Below, in pieces: positions 1 to 8,708 of a DNA stretch of 64,000 bases. The notes beneath the pieces are model-generated. The model had not been told where the DNA came from, did no database searches, and saw only the letters and a list, made by a program, of their open reading frames with translations. The position numbers were made by a program, and so were the translations under genes. Origin of the DNA: Pseudomonadota bacterium (lineage in GTDB: Bacteria; Pseudomonadota; Gammaproteobacteria; Burkholderiales; Burkholderiaceae_C); NCBI GenBank assembly GCA_018241405.1, contig JAFEDY010000009.1, positions 30,759 to 94,758 of the forward strand. The letters run 5' to 3'. Each line of letters begins with the position of its first letter. Positions within the stretch are counted from its first letter, which is position 1.

Positions 1-168
1 GCCGCCGAGCAGATCGGCGACGACACGCTGCAGCGCCGCCAGACCGGCACCGTGCGGCCCGACGCCTTCACCCATGGTTCCAGCGAACAGCGTGTGCGCT
101 GGTTCACCCAGGGCATGAAGACCGGCAACGTGCAGGCCTGCGACACCTTCAGCGTGCGTGCGTTGTAG
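1..168 (+). CDS. Neutral zinc metallopeptidase, C-terminal fragment (partial at window edge)
   Basis: The frame is open from base 1 and stops at a TAG at 166-168, giving 55 residues of a gene whose start lies outside the window. The end, with [16 protein letters not shown] followed by a Cys-Asp-Thr-Phe near the terminus, resembles the C-terminus of the YpfJ/KPN_01553-type putative neutral zinc metallopeptidases (Pfam Zn_peptidase). The catalytic HExxH is not in the window, so activity cannot be judged. It lies upstream of and in the same direction as the helicase gene, 78 bases away. Confidence 0.7.
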   Translation, partial: AAEQIGDDTLQRRQTGTVRPDAFTHGSSEQRVRWFTQGMKTGNVQACDTFSVRAL

Positions 169-246
169 TGTTTTCGTCCCTTTGCGGACTGGTATGCGGG
201 GCGGTCTATGGCCCATGTTGCGCTGCAATGCGACAATAGGGACTTG

Positions 247-1695
247 ATGACACAACCGTACTCCACCTTAGCGCTTGCCGAACCGCTCAAGCGCGCCGTA
301 GCCGACATGGGCTACGAGAACATGACGCCGATCCAGGCCCAGGCGATCCCTGTGGTGCTGACCGGCAAGGACGTGATGGGCGCGGCGCAGACCGGCACCG
401 GCAAGACGGCGGCGTTCTCGCTGCCGCTGCTGCAGCGCCTGCTCAAGCACGAGAACAGCTCCGCCTCGCCCGCGCGCCACCCGGTGCGCGCCCTGGTGCT
501 GCTGCCCACGCGCGAGCTGGCCGACCAGGTGGCGCAGCAGGTCGCGCTGTATGCCAAGTACACCAAGCTGCGCAGCACCGTGGTCTTTGGCGGCATGGAC
601 ATGAAGCCGCAGACGCTGGAGCTCAAAAAAGGCGTCGAGGTGCTGGTGGCCACGCCCGGGCGCCTGCTGGACCATATCGAGGCCAAGAACGCGGTGCTGA
701 ACCAGGTCGAGTACGTGGTGCTCGACGAGGCCGACCGCATGCTGGACATCGGCTTCCTGCCGGACCTGCAGCGCATCCTGTCCTACCTGCCCAAGAGCCG
801 CACCACGCTGCTGTTCTCGGCCACCTTCTCGCCCGAGATCAAGCGCCTGGCCGGCAGCTACCTGCAGGACCCGGTCACCATCGAGGTGGCGCGCCCCAAC
901 GAGACCGCGTCCACCGTCGAACAGCGCTTTTTGAGCGCCAACGACGACGACAAGCGCCGCGCCATCCGCCAGGTGATCAAGCAGCGCGAGTTGAAGCAGG
1001 CATTCATCTTCGTCAACAGCAAGCTCGGCTGCGCGCGCCTGGCGCGCGCCCTGGAGCGCGACGGCCTGCGCGCCACCGCGCTGCATGGCGACAAGAGCCA
1101 GGATGAACGCCTGAAGGCGCTGGAGGCGTTCAAGAGCGCCGAGGTCGATCTGCTGGTATGCACCGACGTGGCGGCGCGTGGCCTGGACATCAAGGACGTG
1201 CCCGCGGTGTTCAACTATGACGTGCCGTTCAACGCCGAGGACTATGTGCACCGCATCGGTCGCACGGGCCGCGCGGGCGCGTCGGGCTTGGCCGTGACAC
1301 TGGTCGCGGGCAGCGATACGCGCTTGGTGGCCGACATTGAGAAGCTGATCAAGAAGAAAATCGAGATCGAGGCCATCGAATTCGAGGACGAGCGTCCGCG
1401 CGGGCGCTTCAACGACGGTCGGCGCGCCTGGCGCGAGGAGGGCGAGGGCGGCGGCGCAGCCCCACGCCCCGGCCGCGAGCGCGGCGGCTACCGGCACGCA
1501 CCGGTCGTGGCGCGCGATGCCTTCTTCGACAAGCCCTACGAGGCCAGCGGTGGCAGTAGCGGTACCGCGAGCTGGGAGGTGGCCCCCAAGGCGGCCGTGG
1601 CGCGCGGCAGCATTTCGGCCAACATCAAGCCTAAGCGCAAGCTGGCGGCGCTGTTCAAGGCGCCGCAGCCGCTGGTCGAGCCTCAGCCGCAATAG
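247..1695 (+). CDS. rhlE: DEAD-box ATP-dependent RNA helicase, RhlE type
   Basis: An RNA-dependent ATPase that unwinds RNA duplexes, probably in ribosome assembly or RNA decay. From the ATG at 247 (482 aa) the order is a Q motif, Walker A AQTGTGKT (residues 47-54), DEAD (160-163), SAT (191-193) and HRIGRTGR (335-342), so both RecA-like domains are complete. The basic, Arg/Gly-rich C-terminal tail is typical of RhlE. The frame extends to an ATG at 208, but the family start is MTQPYSTLALAEP-like, so 247 is preferred. It is not obviously in an operon with the nos genes, which run the opposite way. Confidence 0.93.
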   Translation: MTQPYSTLALAEPLKRAVADMGYENMTPIQAQAIPVVLTGKDVMGAAQTGTGKTAAFSLPLLQRLLKHENSSASPARHPVRALVLLPTRELADQVAQQVALYAKYTKLRSTVVFGGMDMKPQTLELKKGVEVLVATPGRLLDHIEAKNAVLNQVEYVVLDEADRMLDIGFLPDLQRILSYLPKSRTTLLFSATFSPEIKRLAGSYLQDPVTIEVARPNETASTVEQRFLSANDDDKRRAIRQVIKQRELKQAFIFVNSKLGCARLARALERDGLRATALHGDKSQDERLKALEAFKSAEVDLLVCTDVAARGLDIKDVPAVFNYDVPFNAEDYVHRIGRTGRAGASGLAVTLVAGSDTRLVADIEKLIKKKIEIEAIEFEDERPRGRFNDGRRAWREEGEGGGAAPRPGRERGGYRHAPVVARDAFFDKPYEASGGSSGTASWEVAPKAAVARGSISANIKPKRKLAALFKAPQPLVEPQPQ

Positions 1696-1731
1696 GCGTC
1701 TGAAAGCCCGGCGGGGTTACCGTTGATGTCG

Positions 1732-1781
1732 AAAAAAGTGGCTCAAGCGCTTGTTCAGCAAGCGTAGAATGCTATTGTTTC
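1732..1781. repeat. Comamonadaceae-type palindromic intergenic repeat, copy 1
   Basis: An A-rich left end, a dyad built on AAGCGCTTG and CAAGCG, and a right end with a T run. The same plan (GCGCTTGA, short spacer, AAGCGCT, T-rich end) recurs at about 18820-18871, 23486-23530 and 51905-51964. It lies between the convergent ends of the helicase gene and the second nosL gene and could act as a bidirectional terminator. Identified by eye; copies are imperfect. Confidence 0.5.
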
Positions 1782-1790
1782 AAGAGTGTG

Positions 1791-2465
1791 TCAGTGATGG
1801 CCATGGCCGCCGCTTCCGGCCAGTTGCGCGACCAGCGCCGCGTCGATGGCACCGAAGGCCAGCACCGTGCCGCCGCGCCGCGCGGCGAAGGCCTGGGCCG
1901 CCTCGCGCGAGGCAAAGGCGGGCAGGTTGCCTGCACGCATGGGGCCCTTGGCCGATGAGCCATGCACGTAGTAGGCGCCCAGGGCGTCGATCCAGCGCGT
2001 CTGACCGCCTGCCATGGGCGTCGTGGCATCGGTGACGTAGTGCGCCACGATGCTCCCTGCGCTGCGACCGGGGCTGTAGCGCGCCACGTCCCGCAGGTAC
2101 ATGAATAGCGACAGCGGCGAGTCGAAGAACTGCGCATCGCCGTTCTTGAAGATGACCTGCGCCGCCCATTCGGGCGCGCGCGCCGGGAACATGCCGCAGA
2201 CGGGGCAACGCGCGTCGGACGGCACGGCACGCGCTGCCGTGGGCGCCAGGCCGGATGCCGGGTCGTAGCGTGTGGGCGGGGCGACGATGCAGACATCGGG
2301 TTCGGGTACTGCTGCTGGCGTGGCCTGGGGAGCAAGTGTGCTGCGCATGGCCGGCAGACTCCACGGCGCGCTGGCCCCCAGCGCCGCCAGGCCCGTGAGC
2401 AGTCCCAGGGCCAGCAGGCGCCTGCGGCGCTGCGGGGCCATCATGGAGTCGTCAGGCATGTGCAT
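1791..2465 (-). CDS. NosL-family protein, second copy (putative copper chaperone)
   Basis: A 224-residue exported or membrane-anchored protein with a hydrophobic N-terminal segment (about residues 17-33) after an Arg-rich stretch. The NosL-type metal site is visible as CPVCGM (C87, C90, M92), followed by the family's pattern of a frame ending in alternating hydrophobic and Gly-rich residues. It ends GGHGHH, a possible extra metal-binding tail. It is the last gene of the leftward nos operon, 15 bases after nosL. It differs from the neighbour in having a CxxCGM site and no clear lipobox, so it may have a separate role in copper delivery to NosZ. The family assignment is fairly sure, the role inferred. 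Confidence 0.8.
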   Translation of the reverse strand: MHMPDDSMMAPQRRRRLLALGLLTGLAALGASAPWSLPAMRSTLAPQATPAAVPEPDVCIVAPPTRYDPASGLAPTAARAVPSDARCPVCGMFPARAPEWAAQVIFKNGDAQFFDSPLSLFMYLRDVARYSPGRSAGSIVAHYVTDATTPMAGGQTRWIDALGAYYVHGSSAKGPMRAGNLPAFASREAAQAFAARRGGTVLAFGAIDAALVAQLAGSGGHGHH

Positions 2466-2480
2466 GGCGTGAGGCAGGGC

Positions 2481-3029
2481 TTACATGCGCGTGTCGTGCA
2501 GCGCGCCGCCGCTCAGATCCACCATGTCCAGCTTGATGTCGCCAAAGCGCAGCACCTTGCCGCCATATTCGCCGGCGAACTTGGTCGCGTCCTGCTCCTG
2601 GGCAAAGCTGGCAATCGTCGGGCCCATGGAGCCCTTGCGCTTGCTGCCCAGCACGTAGACGGCGGTCTTGGCGTCGATCCAGTGGCCCTTGGGCTCGTCC
2701 CAGTTGGCCTGGCCCATGTCTTGCACGTAGACGGCGCGCACGGCGCGCACCTGCTCGCTTGCGAGCAGGGTGTGGAACAGCTCCACCGTGTCGCAGAAGA
2801 AGGCCGGCTTGTCCTGGCCTGCGTAGAAGATCTGCGCCTTGGGGCCGGGATAGTCGGCGAGCAGCATGCCGTCGAGCTCGCAACTCGTGCTGCGGTCTAT
2901 CTCCACGGGGGCGAGCGATTGCTTTTCGGCGGCCTTGTCGCCGCAGCCCGCCAGCAGGCCGCCGGCGGACAACGCCGCGAGGGCGGCCAGGCCCAGGGCG
3001 CGGCGGCGGGTGATGCAGGAACAGGTCAT
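2481..3029 (-). CDS. nosL: NosL, copper chaperone lipoprotein for nitrous oxide reductase
   Basis: NosL is an outer-membrane-anchored periplasmic lipoprotein that supplies Cu(I) for the CuZ site of NosZ. The 182-residue product has a twin-Arg-like start (TRRRALGL), a lipobox LLAGC (C29), and the NosL metal motif CELDGM (C50, M54). The ATG overlaps the nosY stop in an ATGA arrangement, so translation is probably coupled. Length is normal for NosL. Confidence 0.92.
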   Translation of the reverse strand: MTCSCITRRRALGLAALAALSAGGLLAGCGDKAAEKQSLAPVEIDRSTSCELDGMLLADYPGPKAQIFYAGQDKPAFFCDTVELFHTLLASEQVRAVRAVYVQDMGQANWDEPKGHWIDAKTAVYVLGSKRKGSMGPTIASFAQEQDATKFAGEYGGKVLRFGDIKLDMVDLSGGALHDTRM

Positions 3030-3841
3030 GGCTTGAATCTCCAGTTGGCAAGGGCGAGTGGCACCACAATCCAGGCAGCCATCACGCCGCCCATAGTCGC
3101 GGGGTTGCCCAGCGACGCAGGAACGACGCTGGCCAGGCCGTAGAGCGTGCGCACGTCGTCGAGCGAGAACACGTTGAGGATGCGGAACACGTCCGCGGGG
3201 TTGAGCAGCAGCAGCCAGGCGAAGGCGTCGCCCGCGAACTGCCCGCCGGTGGTCACTAACAGGCCCAGCAGCAGCAGGTCGAACACCAGCACGAAGAAGA
3301 ACCAGGCGGCAATGGCCAGGCCCGAGGCGCGCGTGCGCTCGCGCGCCAGCACCGAGATCAGCACCGCCAGGCTCAGGAAGGCCAGGCCCAGCAGCACCGA
3401 GCTGAGCATGAAGCCGCCGTAGTGGAACAGGGCGTTGGCGCTCATGTGCTTGTAGAGCAGCACGGCCACCAGGCCGAATCCGACCACGGTGGACAGCGTC
3501 AGCGCCAGCGCCAGGCCCAGGTATTTGCCCAGCAGCAATTCCAGCCGCGTGATCGGCAGGGCCAGCAGCAAGTCCAGAGAGCCGCGCTCGCGCTCGCCGA
3601 CGATGGCGTCGAAGCCCAAGAGCAGCGCGATCAGCGGGATCAGGTAGATGACCAGGCTGACCAGGCTGGCGATGGTGAACTCGATGGAGCGAAAGCCCAC
3701 CTGGCCCTGCTGCGCGCCGCCGAAGTAGGCGATGACCAGCGAGAAGATGGTAAAGACAAGCGCCACCGCCAGCACCCAGCGGTTGCGCATGCGGTCGCGG
3801 AACTCCTTGGCCGCGACGGTGAGGATAGGGGTCAGTTCCAT
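3026..3841 (-). CDS. nosY: NosY, ABC transporter permease of the nos maturation system
   Basis: A 271-residue integral membrane protein with about six hydrophobic segments, forming the permease of the NosDFY complex needed for maturation of the NosZ copper centre. The start MELTPILTVAAKEFRDRMRN is the usual NosY beginning; an upstream extension of the frame to 3970 runs antiparallel into no recognisable sequence and is not used. It sits 8 bases after nosF, and its stop overlaps the nosL start. Confidence 0.93.
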   Translation of the reverse strand: MELTPILTVAAKEFRDRMRNRWVLAVALVFTIFSLVIAYFGGAQQGQVGFRSIEFTIASLVSLVIYLIPLIALLLGFDAIVGERERGSLDLLLALPITRLELLLGKYLGLALALTLSTVVGFGLVAVLLYKHMSANALFHYGGFMLSSVLLGLAFLSLAVLISVLARERTRASGLAIAAWFFFVLVFDLLLLGLLVTTGGQFAGDAFAWLLLLNPADVFRILNVFSLDDVRTLYGLASVVPASLGNPATMGGVMAAWIVVPLALANWRFKP

Positions 3842-3849
3842 GGCAGGCT

Positions 3850-4836
3850 TTATGCGGAAAGCCCGAAGAACATGTCTTCGAGCGAGGGCTCCTGCAGGCG
3901 CAGGTCGCGCACGCGTGCGCCCAGGGGGGCCAGAGCGGCGAGCACGGCCATCTTCTGGTCGCGCGCGCATTGCAGGTGCAGGCCGGTGGGCGTCTGCGCC
4001 GGCTTGGCGCCGGTGGCGCCGCGCAGGGCGTGCAGGGCCTCGTGGCAGTCGCCCGGGGCCATGTCCACCTCCACGATCAGCGGCAGGCCGGTGCGCTCGC
4101 GCAGCTCCTGCACGCTGCCCACGGCCTGCACCTGGCCCGAGGACAGGATGGCCAGGCGATCGACGCGTTCCTGCAGCTCGGCCAGGATGTGCGAGGTGAT
4201 GATGATGGTCACGCCCTGCTCCTGCAGGCCGCGCAGCGTGGCGTAGAAGTCGCGTATCGCCTGGGGGTCCAGGCCGTTCGTGGGTTCGTCGAGGAACAGC
4301 ACGCGTGGCTTGCCCAGCAGGGCCTGGGCAAAACCCAGGCGCTGGCGCATGCCCTTGGAATATTCACGCACCGGGCGCTTGCCGGCATGGGCCAGGCCCA
4401 CCTTGTCCAGCATGGCCGGGCACTCACCCAGCGGCGCGCCCTTGAGGCGCGCGAAGAAATGCAGCGTCTCCAGGCCGTCGAGGTTGTCGTAGAGCACCAC
4501 GTTCTCGGGCAGGTAGCCGAGCTGCCTGCGCGCCGCGCGAAAATGCCGCCCGCCGACGGGTGTGCCGGCCACCAGGATTTGGCCGGAAGTGGGCGCCAGC
4601 AGGCCCAGCATCATCTTGAACAGCGTGCTCTTGCCCGCGCCGTTGTGGCCTATCAGGCCGAAGATCTCGCCCGGGGGAATGTCCAGATCAACACCATCGA
4701 CGGCGTGCAGCGCGCCGAAGTGCTTGTGCACGCCGCGCAGGGAGATGGCCAGTTGTTCTTTACTGGCCGGGGAAATGCTTGCCACGCCATTGACTCCAAT
4801 CTTGGTGGTAGGGGCGCATGCGTGGGTGGGGATCAA
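3850..4836 (-). CDS. nosF: NosF, ABC transporter ATP-binding protein
   Basis: The cytoplasmic ATPase of NosDFY. Counted from 4836 (328 aa), Walker A GHNGAGKS is at 63-70, the signature YSKGMRQ at about 159-165 and Walker B LFLDEP at 180-185. The start is uncertain: the ATG at 4836 lies 77 bases inside nosD, and an internal GTG at 4785 would still overlap nosD but give a protein closer to the usual NosF N-terminus. Overlap with nosD supports one transcript. Confidence 0.9.
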   Translation of the reverse strand: MIPTHACAPTTKIGVNGVASISPASKEQLAISLRGVHKHFGALHAVDGVDLDIPPGEIFGLIGHNGAGKSTLFKMMLGLLAPTSGQILVAGTPVGGRHFRAARRQLGYLPENVVLYDNLDGLETLHFFARLKGAPLGECPAMLDKVGLAHAGKRPVREYSKGMRQRLGFAQALLGKPRVLFLDEPTNGLDPQAIRDFYATLRGLQEQGVTIIITSHILAELQERVDRLAILSSGQVQAVGSVQELRERTGLPLIVEVDMAPGDCHEALHALRGATGAKPAQTPTGLHLQCARDQKMAVLAALAPLGARVRDLRLQEPSLEDMFFGLSA

Positions 4837-6028
4837 CCACCGAGGGCACGCGCAACACGGGGAACTGCTGGCCCACCAGGCGCAGGGCCTGCACGGCAGG
4901 ACTGGCCAGCAGCAGCTTGATGGCGGGGTGGCGCCAGGTCAGGCGGTCCACCATGTCGTTGGCCTCGTACTGCACATCGCCCACGCCGTCGCCGTTGCGG
5001 TCCCAGCCGAGGTAGTTGCTCCAGTAGTTGCCACGTTTCTGGCCCCAGACTTCGTCGCGCGCGCCCACGTAGCGCACCTGTTCGCGGTTGCCGATGAAGT
5101 CGTTGCCATCGACCTCGTTGCGCGTGGAGCCGGCCGACAGGTGCACGCCGACGGTGTTGTCCACGACCAGGTTGTTGTTGAGTTGGATGTACTCCACGTC
5201 GTAGATGAAGAAGCCGCGGTTGTTGCCGGCCACCACGTTGCCCTCGATCACCGAGTCCTGCAGCGTGCGCAGCATGATGCCGTGGTCCGAGTTGCCCCAG
5301 GCGCGGTTGTTGCGCACCTCCTGGTTGCGCACCTCCATCAACGCCAGGCCGCCACGGTTGTAGAACGTGTCGTTGTCCTCCCACAGGTTGTAGTAGGAGT
5401 TCATGTAGTGCGTTCCGTAGCGGCTATGGTGCAGCTTGTTGCCCTTGAATAGCGCGTGGTGCGACACGTCCACGTACAGCGCATCACGCACGAAGCTGAT
5501 GTTGTTGTGGAGGATCTTCGCGCCCTTGGTGTTGTACAGCTGCACGCCGTTGCCGCGCTGGGACGATGCGTATTCGCGCTTGCCGGTGATGGTGTTGTGC
5601 TCGATGAGCACGTCGTTGGCCTTCTCTATCCACAGGCCGAACAGGTTGTAGGTCAGGTCGCAGCGGCGCACGATGGCGCGGTGCGCGCCGGGGTAGAGGT
5701 AGATGCCGGCGTTCTGGTTCTTGAGGTCGTCGCCCGAGTCGCTGACGATCAGGCCCTCGATGACCACGTCGGGTGCCGTGACGCGGATGGTGTCGCCCTG
5801 CTCGCCGCCGCTGATGGTGGGGCGGTCCAGGCCGCGCAGGGTCAGGGGCTTGTCGATCACGAGGTTGGCGCGGTAGCGGCCGCGCGCCACCTCGACCACG
5901 TCGCCCGGCCGGGCCTTGGCCACGGCGGCGGCCAGGTCGTCGCCGGGGTGCACGCTGAGCGTGGCTGCCTGGCAGGCCCCGGCGATGCATAGCGCCAGGG
6001 CCGCACTTAAGTGGGGCAGGGCGCTCAT
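4760..6028 (-). CDS. nosD: NosD, periplasmic copper-processing protein
   Basis: A periplasmic right-handed beta-helix protein that works with NosFY in CuZ assembly. The 422 residues begin with a Sec-type signal peptide (cleavage near AGACQA) and contain many parallel beta-helix repeats rich in Asn/Gly (for example NNLVVDN, NNRAWGNSDHG). The ATG at 6028 overlaps the nosR stop as ATGA; the frame extends upstream to 6220 but only as antisense-like sequence within nosR. Length is typical. Confidence 0.94.
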   Translation of the reverse strand: MSALPHLSAALALCIAGACQAATLSVHPGDDLAAAVAKARPGDVVEVARGRYRANLVIDKPLTLRGLDRPTISGGEQGDTIRVTAPDVVIEGLIVSDSGDDLKNQNAGIYLYPGAHRAIVRRCDLTYNLFGLWIEKANDVLIEHNTITGKREYASSQRGNGVQLYNTKGAKILHNNISFVRDALYVDVSHHALFKGNKLHHSRYGTHYMNSYYNLWEDNDTFYNRGGLALMEVRNQEVRNNRAWGNSDHGIMLRTLQDSVIEGNVVAGNNRGFFIYDVEYIQLNNNLVVDNTVGVHLSAGSTRNEVDGNDFIGNREQVRYVGARDEVWGQKRGNYWSNYLGWDRNGDGVGDVQYEANDMVDRLTWRHPAIKLLLASPAVQALRLVGQQFPVLRVPSVVDPHPRMRPYHQDWSQWRGKHFPGQ

Positions 6029-8649
6029 GCGATGAGCCAGCCCAGGGTCTTGAGCACCAGGAACAGTGCAGCCCCGATCATCAGGTTCTTGAATCCCACG
6101 TAACTCATCATGTCCATCACGCCGGCGACGCGGTACTGGTCGCGCCACCACGGGCCATCCTTCACATAACGGCGACCGGACAGGCGGATCATCACTTCGT
6201 ACACGCTCCAGCCAAACCACCAGCCGATGATGGCGCCCGACGACAGGTGCCCCAGGGCGGCTTGCACCCAGGCGATGCTGGCGGCCACGGCCAGCGCCAG
6301 GCCGGCGATCTGCAGCGCGCGCTGGCTGTGCCAGCCCTCGCGGCTCCAGGGCCAGAGGTGGTCACGCAGCTCCAGCCACAGCCATTCGAGCAGGCCCACA
6401 TCCTCCTTGTGCGCGGGCAGGGTGCGGTCGGTGGGCATGCGCGGATCGACGCCGTCCTTGGCCCGCGGCGCAATCTGGTCTTCCACCTTGGCCGGGTGGA
6501 TGGGGATGAAGTAGCCGTTCTTGCCTATGGGCGTGATCTCCAGGCCGTCCTTCTCGCGGCGCTTGCGCTCCTTGGCCAGGGGCGGGCAGCCCTTGGTGTC
6601 GGTGTACAAAATCATGCAATCCAGGCAGTGCAGGCATTCGCGGTGGTCGATGCGCCCATCGGCGTCGATGGCCTGCGAGCCGCAGCCCACGGCGCAGGCC
6701 TTGCAGCTGTTGCAGTCCTGCTTGCGCTTCAGGCCAAACCAGCGGAAGGTGCTGGGCATGGCCAGCGACGCGCCCAGCGGGCAGATGTACTTGCAGTAGG
6801 GCCGCTCGATGAAGATGGACACGCCCAGGATGGCGGCCACGAACAGGCCGTAGGGCCAGGCGCGGTTCATCACGCCCACCAGGAAGGTGGTCTTGAAGGG
6901 CTCGACCTCGGCCAGCTTTTCCGCCAGGCCCATGGAGAACATGGACACCGCCAGCAGCCCGAAGAACACCGCGTACTTGACCCACTTCAGCCGGTCATGC
7001 CATTTCTGCGGCAGCGCGGTCTGGAAGCGCTTGAGGCCTATCGCCTCGGCGATCTTGAAGATGCCTTCCTGCAGCGAGCCGAACGGGCACATCCAGCCGC
7101 AGAACAGGCCGCGGCCGAACAGGAACACCGTGACGATGATGAAGATCCAGAAGAGGAAGATGAACGGGTCGGACAGGAACAACGACCAGGTCCACTGGAA
7201 CAGCAGCGAATGGAACCAGGTCAGCACCTGGGTGATGGAGGGCTGGGCCATGTAGCCGAAGCCCACCCAGAAGATGCTGATGGCCCAGAACGTGTATTTG
7301 AAGCCGTTGACCGGCCACTTGTTCTTGTGCGTGGACAGGCGCGTGAGCTTCTCGCGCAAGGCGTAGACCACGGCCACGGCCGTCAGCAGCAGACCGAACA
7401 GGCCGATCGGCAGGGCCTGCGACTTCCAGATGCGCACCCAGGGGGCGGCAGGTTCCTCGACATGGGGGCGGCCGCCTTCCAGACTGCTGGCGGGCAGCCA
7501 GTACTTGGTCTCGAACACGGCAAAGCTGCGATGGCCCGTGGCACGATCGACGCGGTTGCCGAGGAAGGCCAGCTTCCAGGGGTAGGCGGCAGAGAACGAG
7601 GACGAGCGGATGATGAAAATTGCCGACTCGGTGTAGCTCGGCGCGCCGGCCGCTTCCAGGCCGTAGAGGTTCATCGAATCCAGGTCGCGGAAGGTGAAGG
7701 AGTCTGCGCCCTGCTTGACCTGCACGCGGTCGAAAATGCCGCCGCGCACGAAGCCCGAGCCCTTGAACGATTCCTGGCCCGCGGTCTTGACGACGAACAG
7801 CGCGTTCTCGCCGTCCTTCAGGCGCGAGCGCAGGCTGTCGAAGGCGTTGTTGCCCAGCAGGCTGCGGCCCAGGTCGGGCTGGTTCAGGTCGCCGAACCAC
7901 AGCTCGATGAAAGGTTCGGGGCCGCGCGGCAGGCCGACCTGCTCGGGCCTGACGAGCAACTGCTGTACCGCGCCCATTTTCACGAGCTGGGCCCAGTCGT
8001 ACTTCTGGCCCGTGCTGACGAACTTGGCCGGCGCGCGCACCGTGGGCGCGATGATGCCGGTCTGGCGCGCCACGGCGGCGCCCGAGGTCATGACCACCTG
8101 GTTCTGCGCGACGACGGTGACGGTGGCGCCGGAGATGGCATCGACGCCGGTGATGTTCTCATCGGGGCGCGAGGGGCCGACCTCGATGGTGTCGGTCACC
8201 GACTTGCCGATGTACTGGTTGTTGAAGTTGATCAGGGCCGACTCGGGAATACCCAAGAGCAGGATGGGCTCGGAATGCTTGAGCACCTTCATGCCGACGA
8301 AATGGCCCGCCTTGTCCATGCCGATGAGCGTGACCACCGGCTTGCCCGAGTAGGCCGGCGTGTCGGTGATGTCGGTGGACAGCATGACGTAGCCCAGCAG
8401 CTTCTTCTGCGCCGAGTCGTTGTCGTAGGCCTCGACATAGGGGGGCTGGCCCTTGCGCTCGGAGAAATGGGTGGCGCCGGGAAACACCTCGGTGCAGGGC
8501 AGCAGCGAGCACATGTCGGGCGTGCTCGTCAGGTTGGCCGGCAGTTCGGCCTCGTAGGCACCTGCATGGGCCGCAGGCGGCGCCAGCAGTGCCAGCGCCA
8601 CGAACAACACGGAAAGAATGGCGAGAAGCCGTTGACCCAGGGGAATCAT
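6025..8649 (-). CDS. nosR: NosR, membrane flavo-iron-sulfur protein of N2O respiration
   Basis: An 874-residue polytopic protein required for nosZ expression and for electron supply to NosZ. It has a signal peptide (to about AHA, residue 29), a periplasmic FMN-binding domain with the covalent-FMN motif SGAT, several membrane helices with two CxxxCP motifs (CGWMCP and CKYICP), and a C-terminal cytoplasmic ferredoxin-like region (CNSCKACAVGC, CLHCLDC). Here the two ferredoxin clusters end in CGS and CMI rather than the commonest CP form. The gene lies 59 bases downstream of nosZ, the order seen in related betaproteobacteria. Confidence 0.94.
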   Translation of the reverse strand: MIPLGQRLLAILSVLFVALALLAPPAAHAGAYEAELPANLTSTPDMCSLLPCTEVFPGATHFSERKGQPPYVEAYDNDSAQKKLLGYVMLSTDITDTPAYSGKPVVTLIGMDKAGHFVGMKVLKHSEPILLLGIPESALINFNNQYIGKSVTDTIEVGPSRPDENITGVDAISGATVTVVAQNQVVMTSGAAVARQTGIIAPTVRAPAKFVSTGQKYDWAQLVKMGAVQQLLVRPEQVGLPRGPEPFIELWFGDLNQPDLGRSLLGNNAFDSLRSRLKDGENALFVVKTAGQESFKGSGFVRGGIFDRVQVKQGADSFTFRDLDSMNLYGLEAAGAPSYTESAIFIIRSSSFSAAYPWKLAFLGNRVDRATGHRSFAVFETKYWLPASSLEGGRPHVEEPAAPWVRIWKSQALPIGLFGLLLTAVAVVYALREKLTRLSTHKNKWPVNGFKYTFWAISIFWVGFGYMAQPSITQVLTWFHSLLFQWTWSLFLSDPFIFLFWIFIIVTVFLFGRGLFCGWMCPFGSLQEGIFKIAEAIGLKRFQTALPQKWHDRLKWVKYAVFFGLLAVSMFSMGLAEKLAEVEPFKTTFLVGVMNRAWPYGLFVAAILGVSIFIERPYCKYICPLGASLAMPSTFRWFGLKRKQDCNSCKACAVGCGSQAIDADGRIDHRECLHCLDCMILYTDTKGCPPLAKERKRREKDGLEITPIGKNGYFIPIHPAKVEDQIAPRAKDGVDPRMPTDRTLPAHKEDVGLLEWLWLELRDHLWPWSREGWHSQRALQIAGLALAVAASIAWVQAALGHLSSGAIIGWWFGWSVYEVMIRLSGRRYVKDGPWWRDQYRVAGVMDMMSYVGFKNLMIGAALFLVLKTLGWLIA

Positions 8650-8708
8650 CACACTATCCAATGAATGGCAGGCGCCGTGCGCGGGCACAGCGCCTGCTGC
8701 AGGGGCCG

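Noticed and set aside
6247..8664. An 805-residue open frame on the + strand opposite nosR
   Set aside because: It mirrors the nosR coding sequence in a GC-rich genome, has no recognisable domain and no ribosome-binding site.
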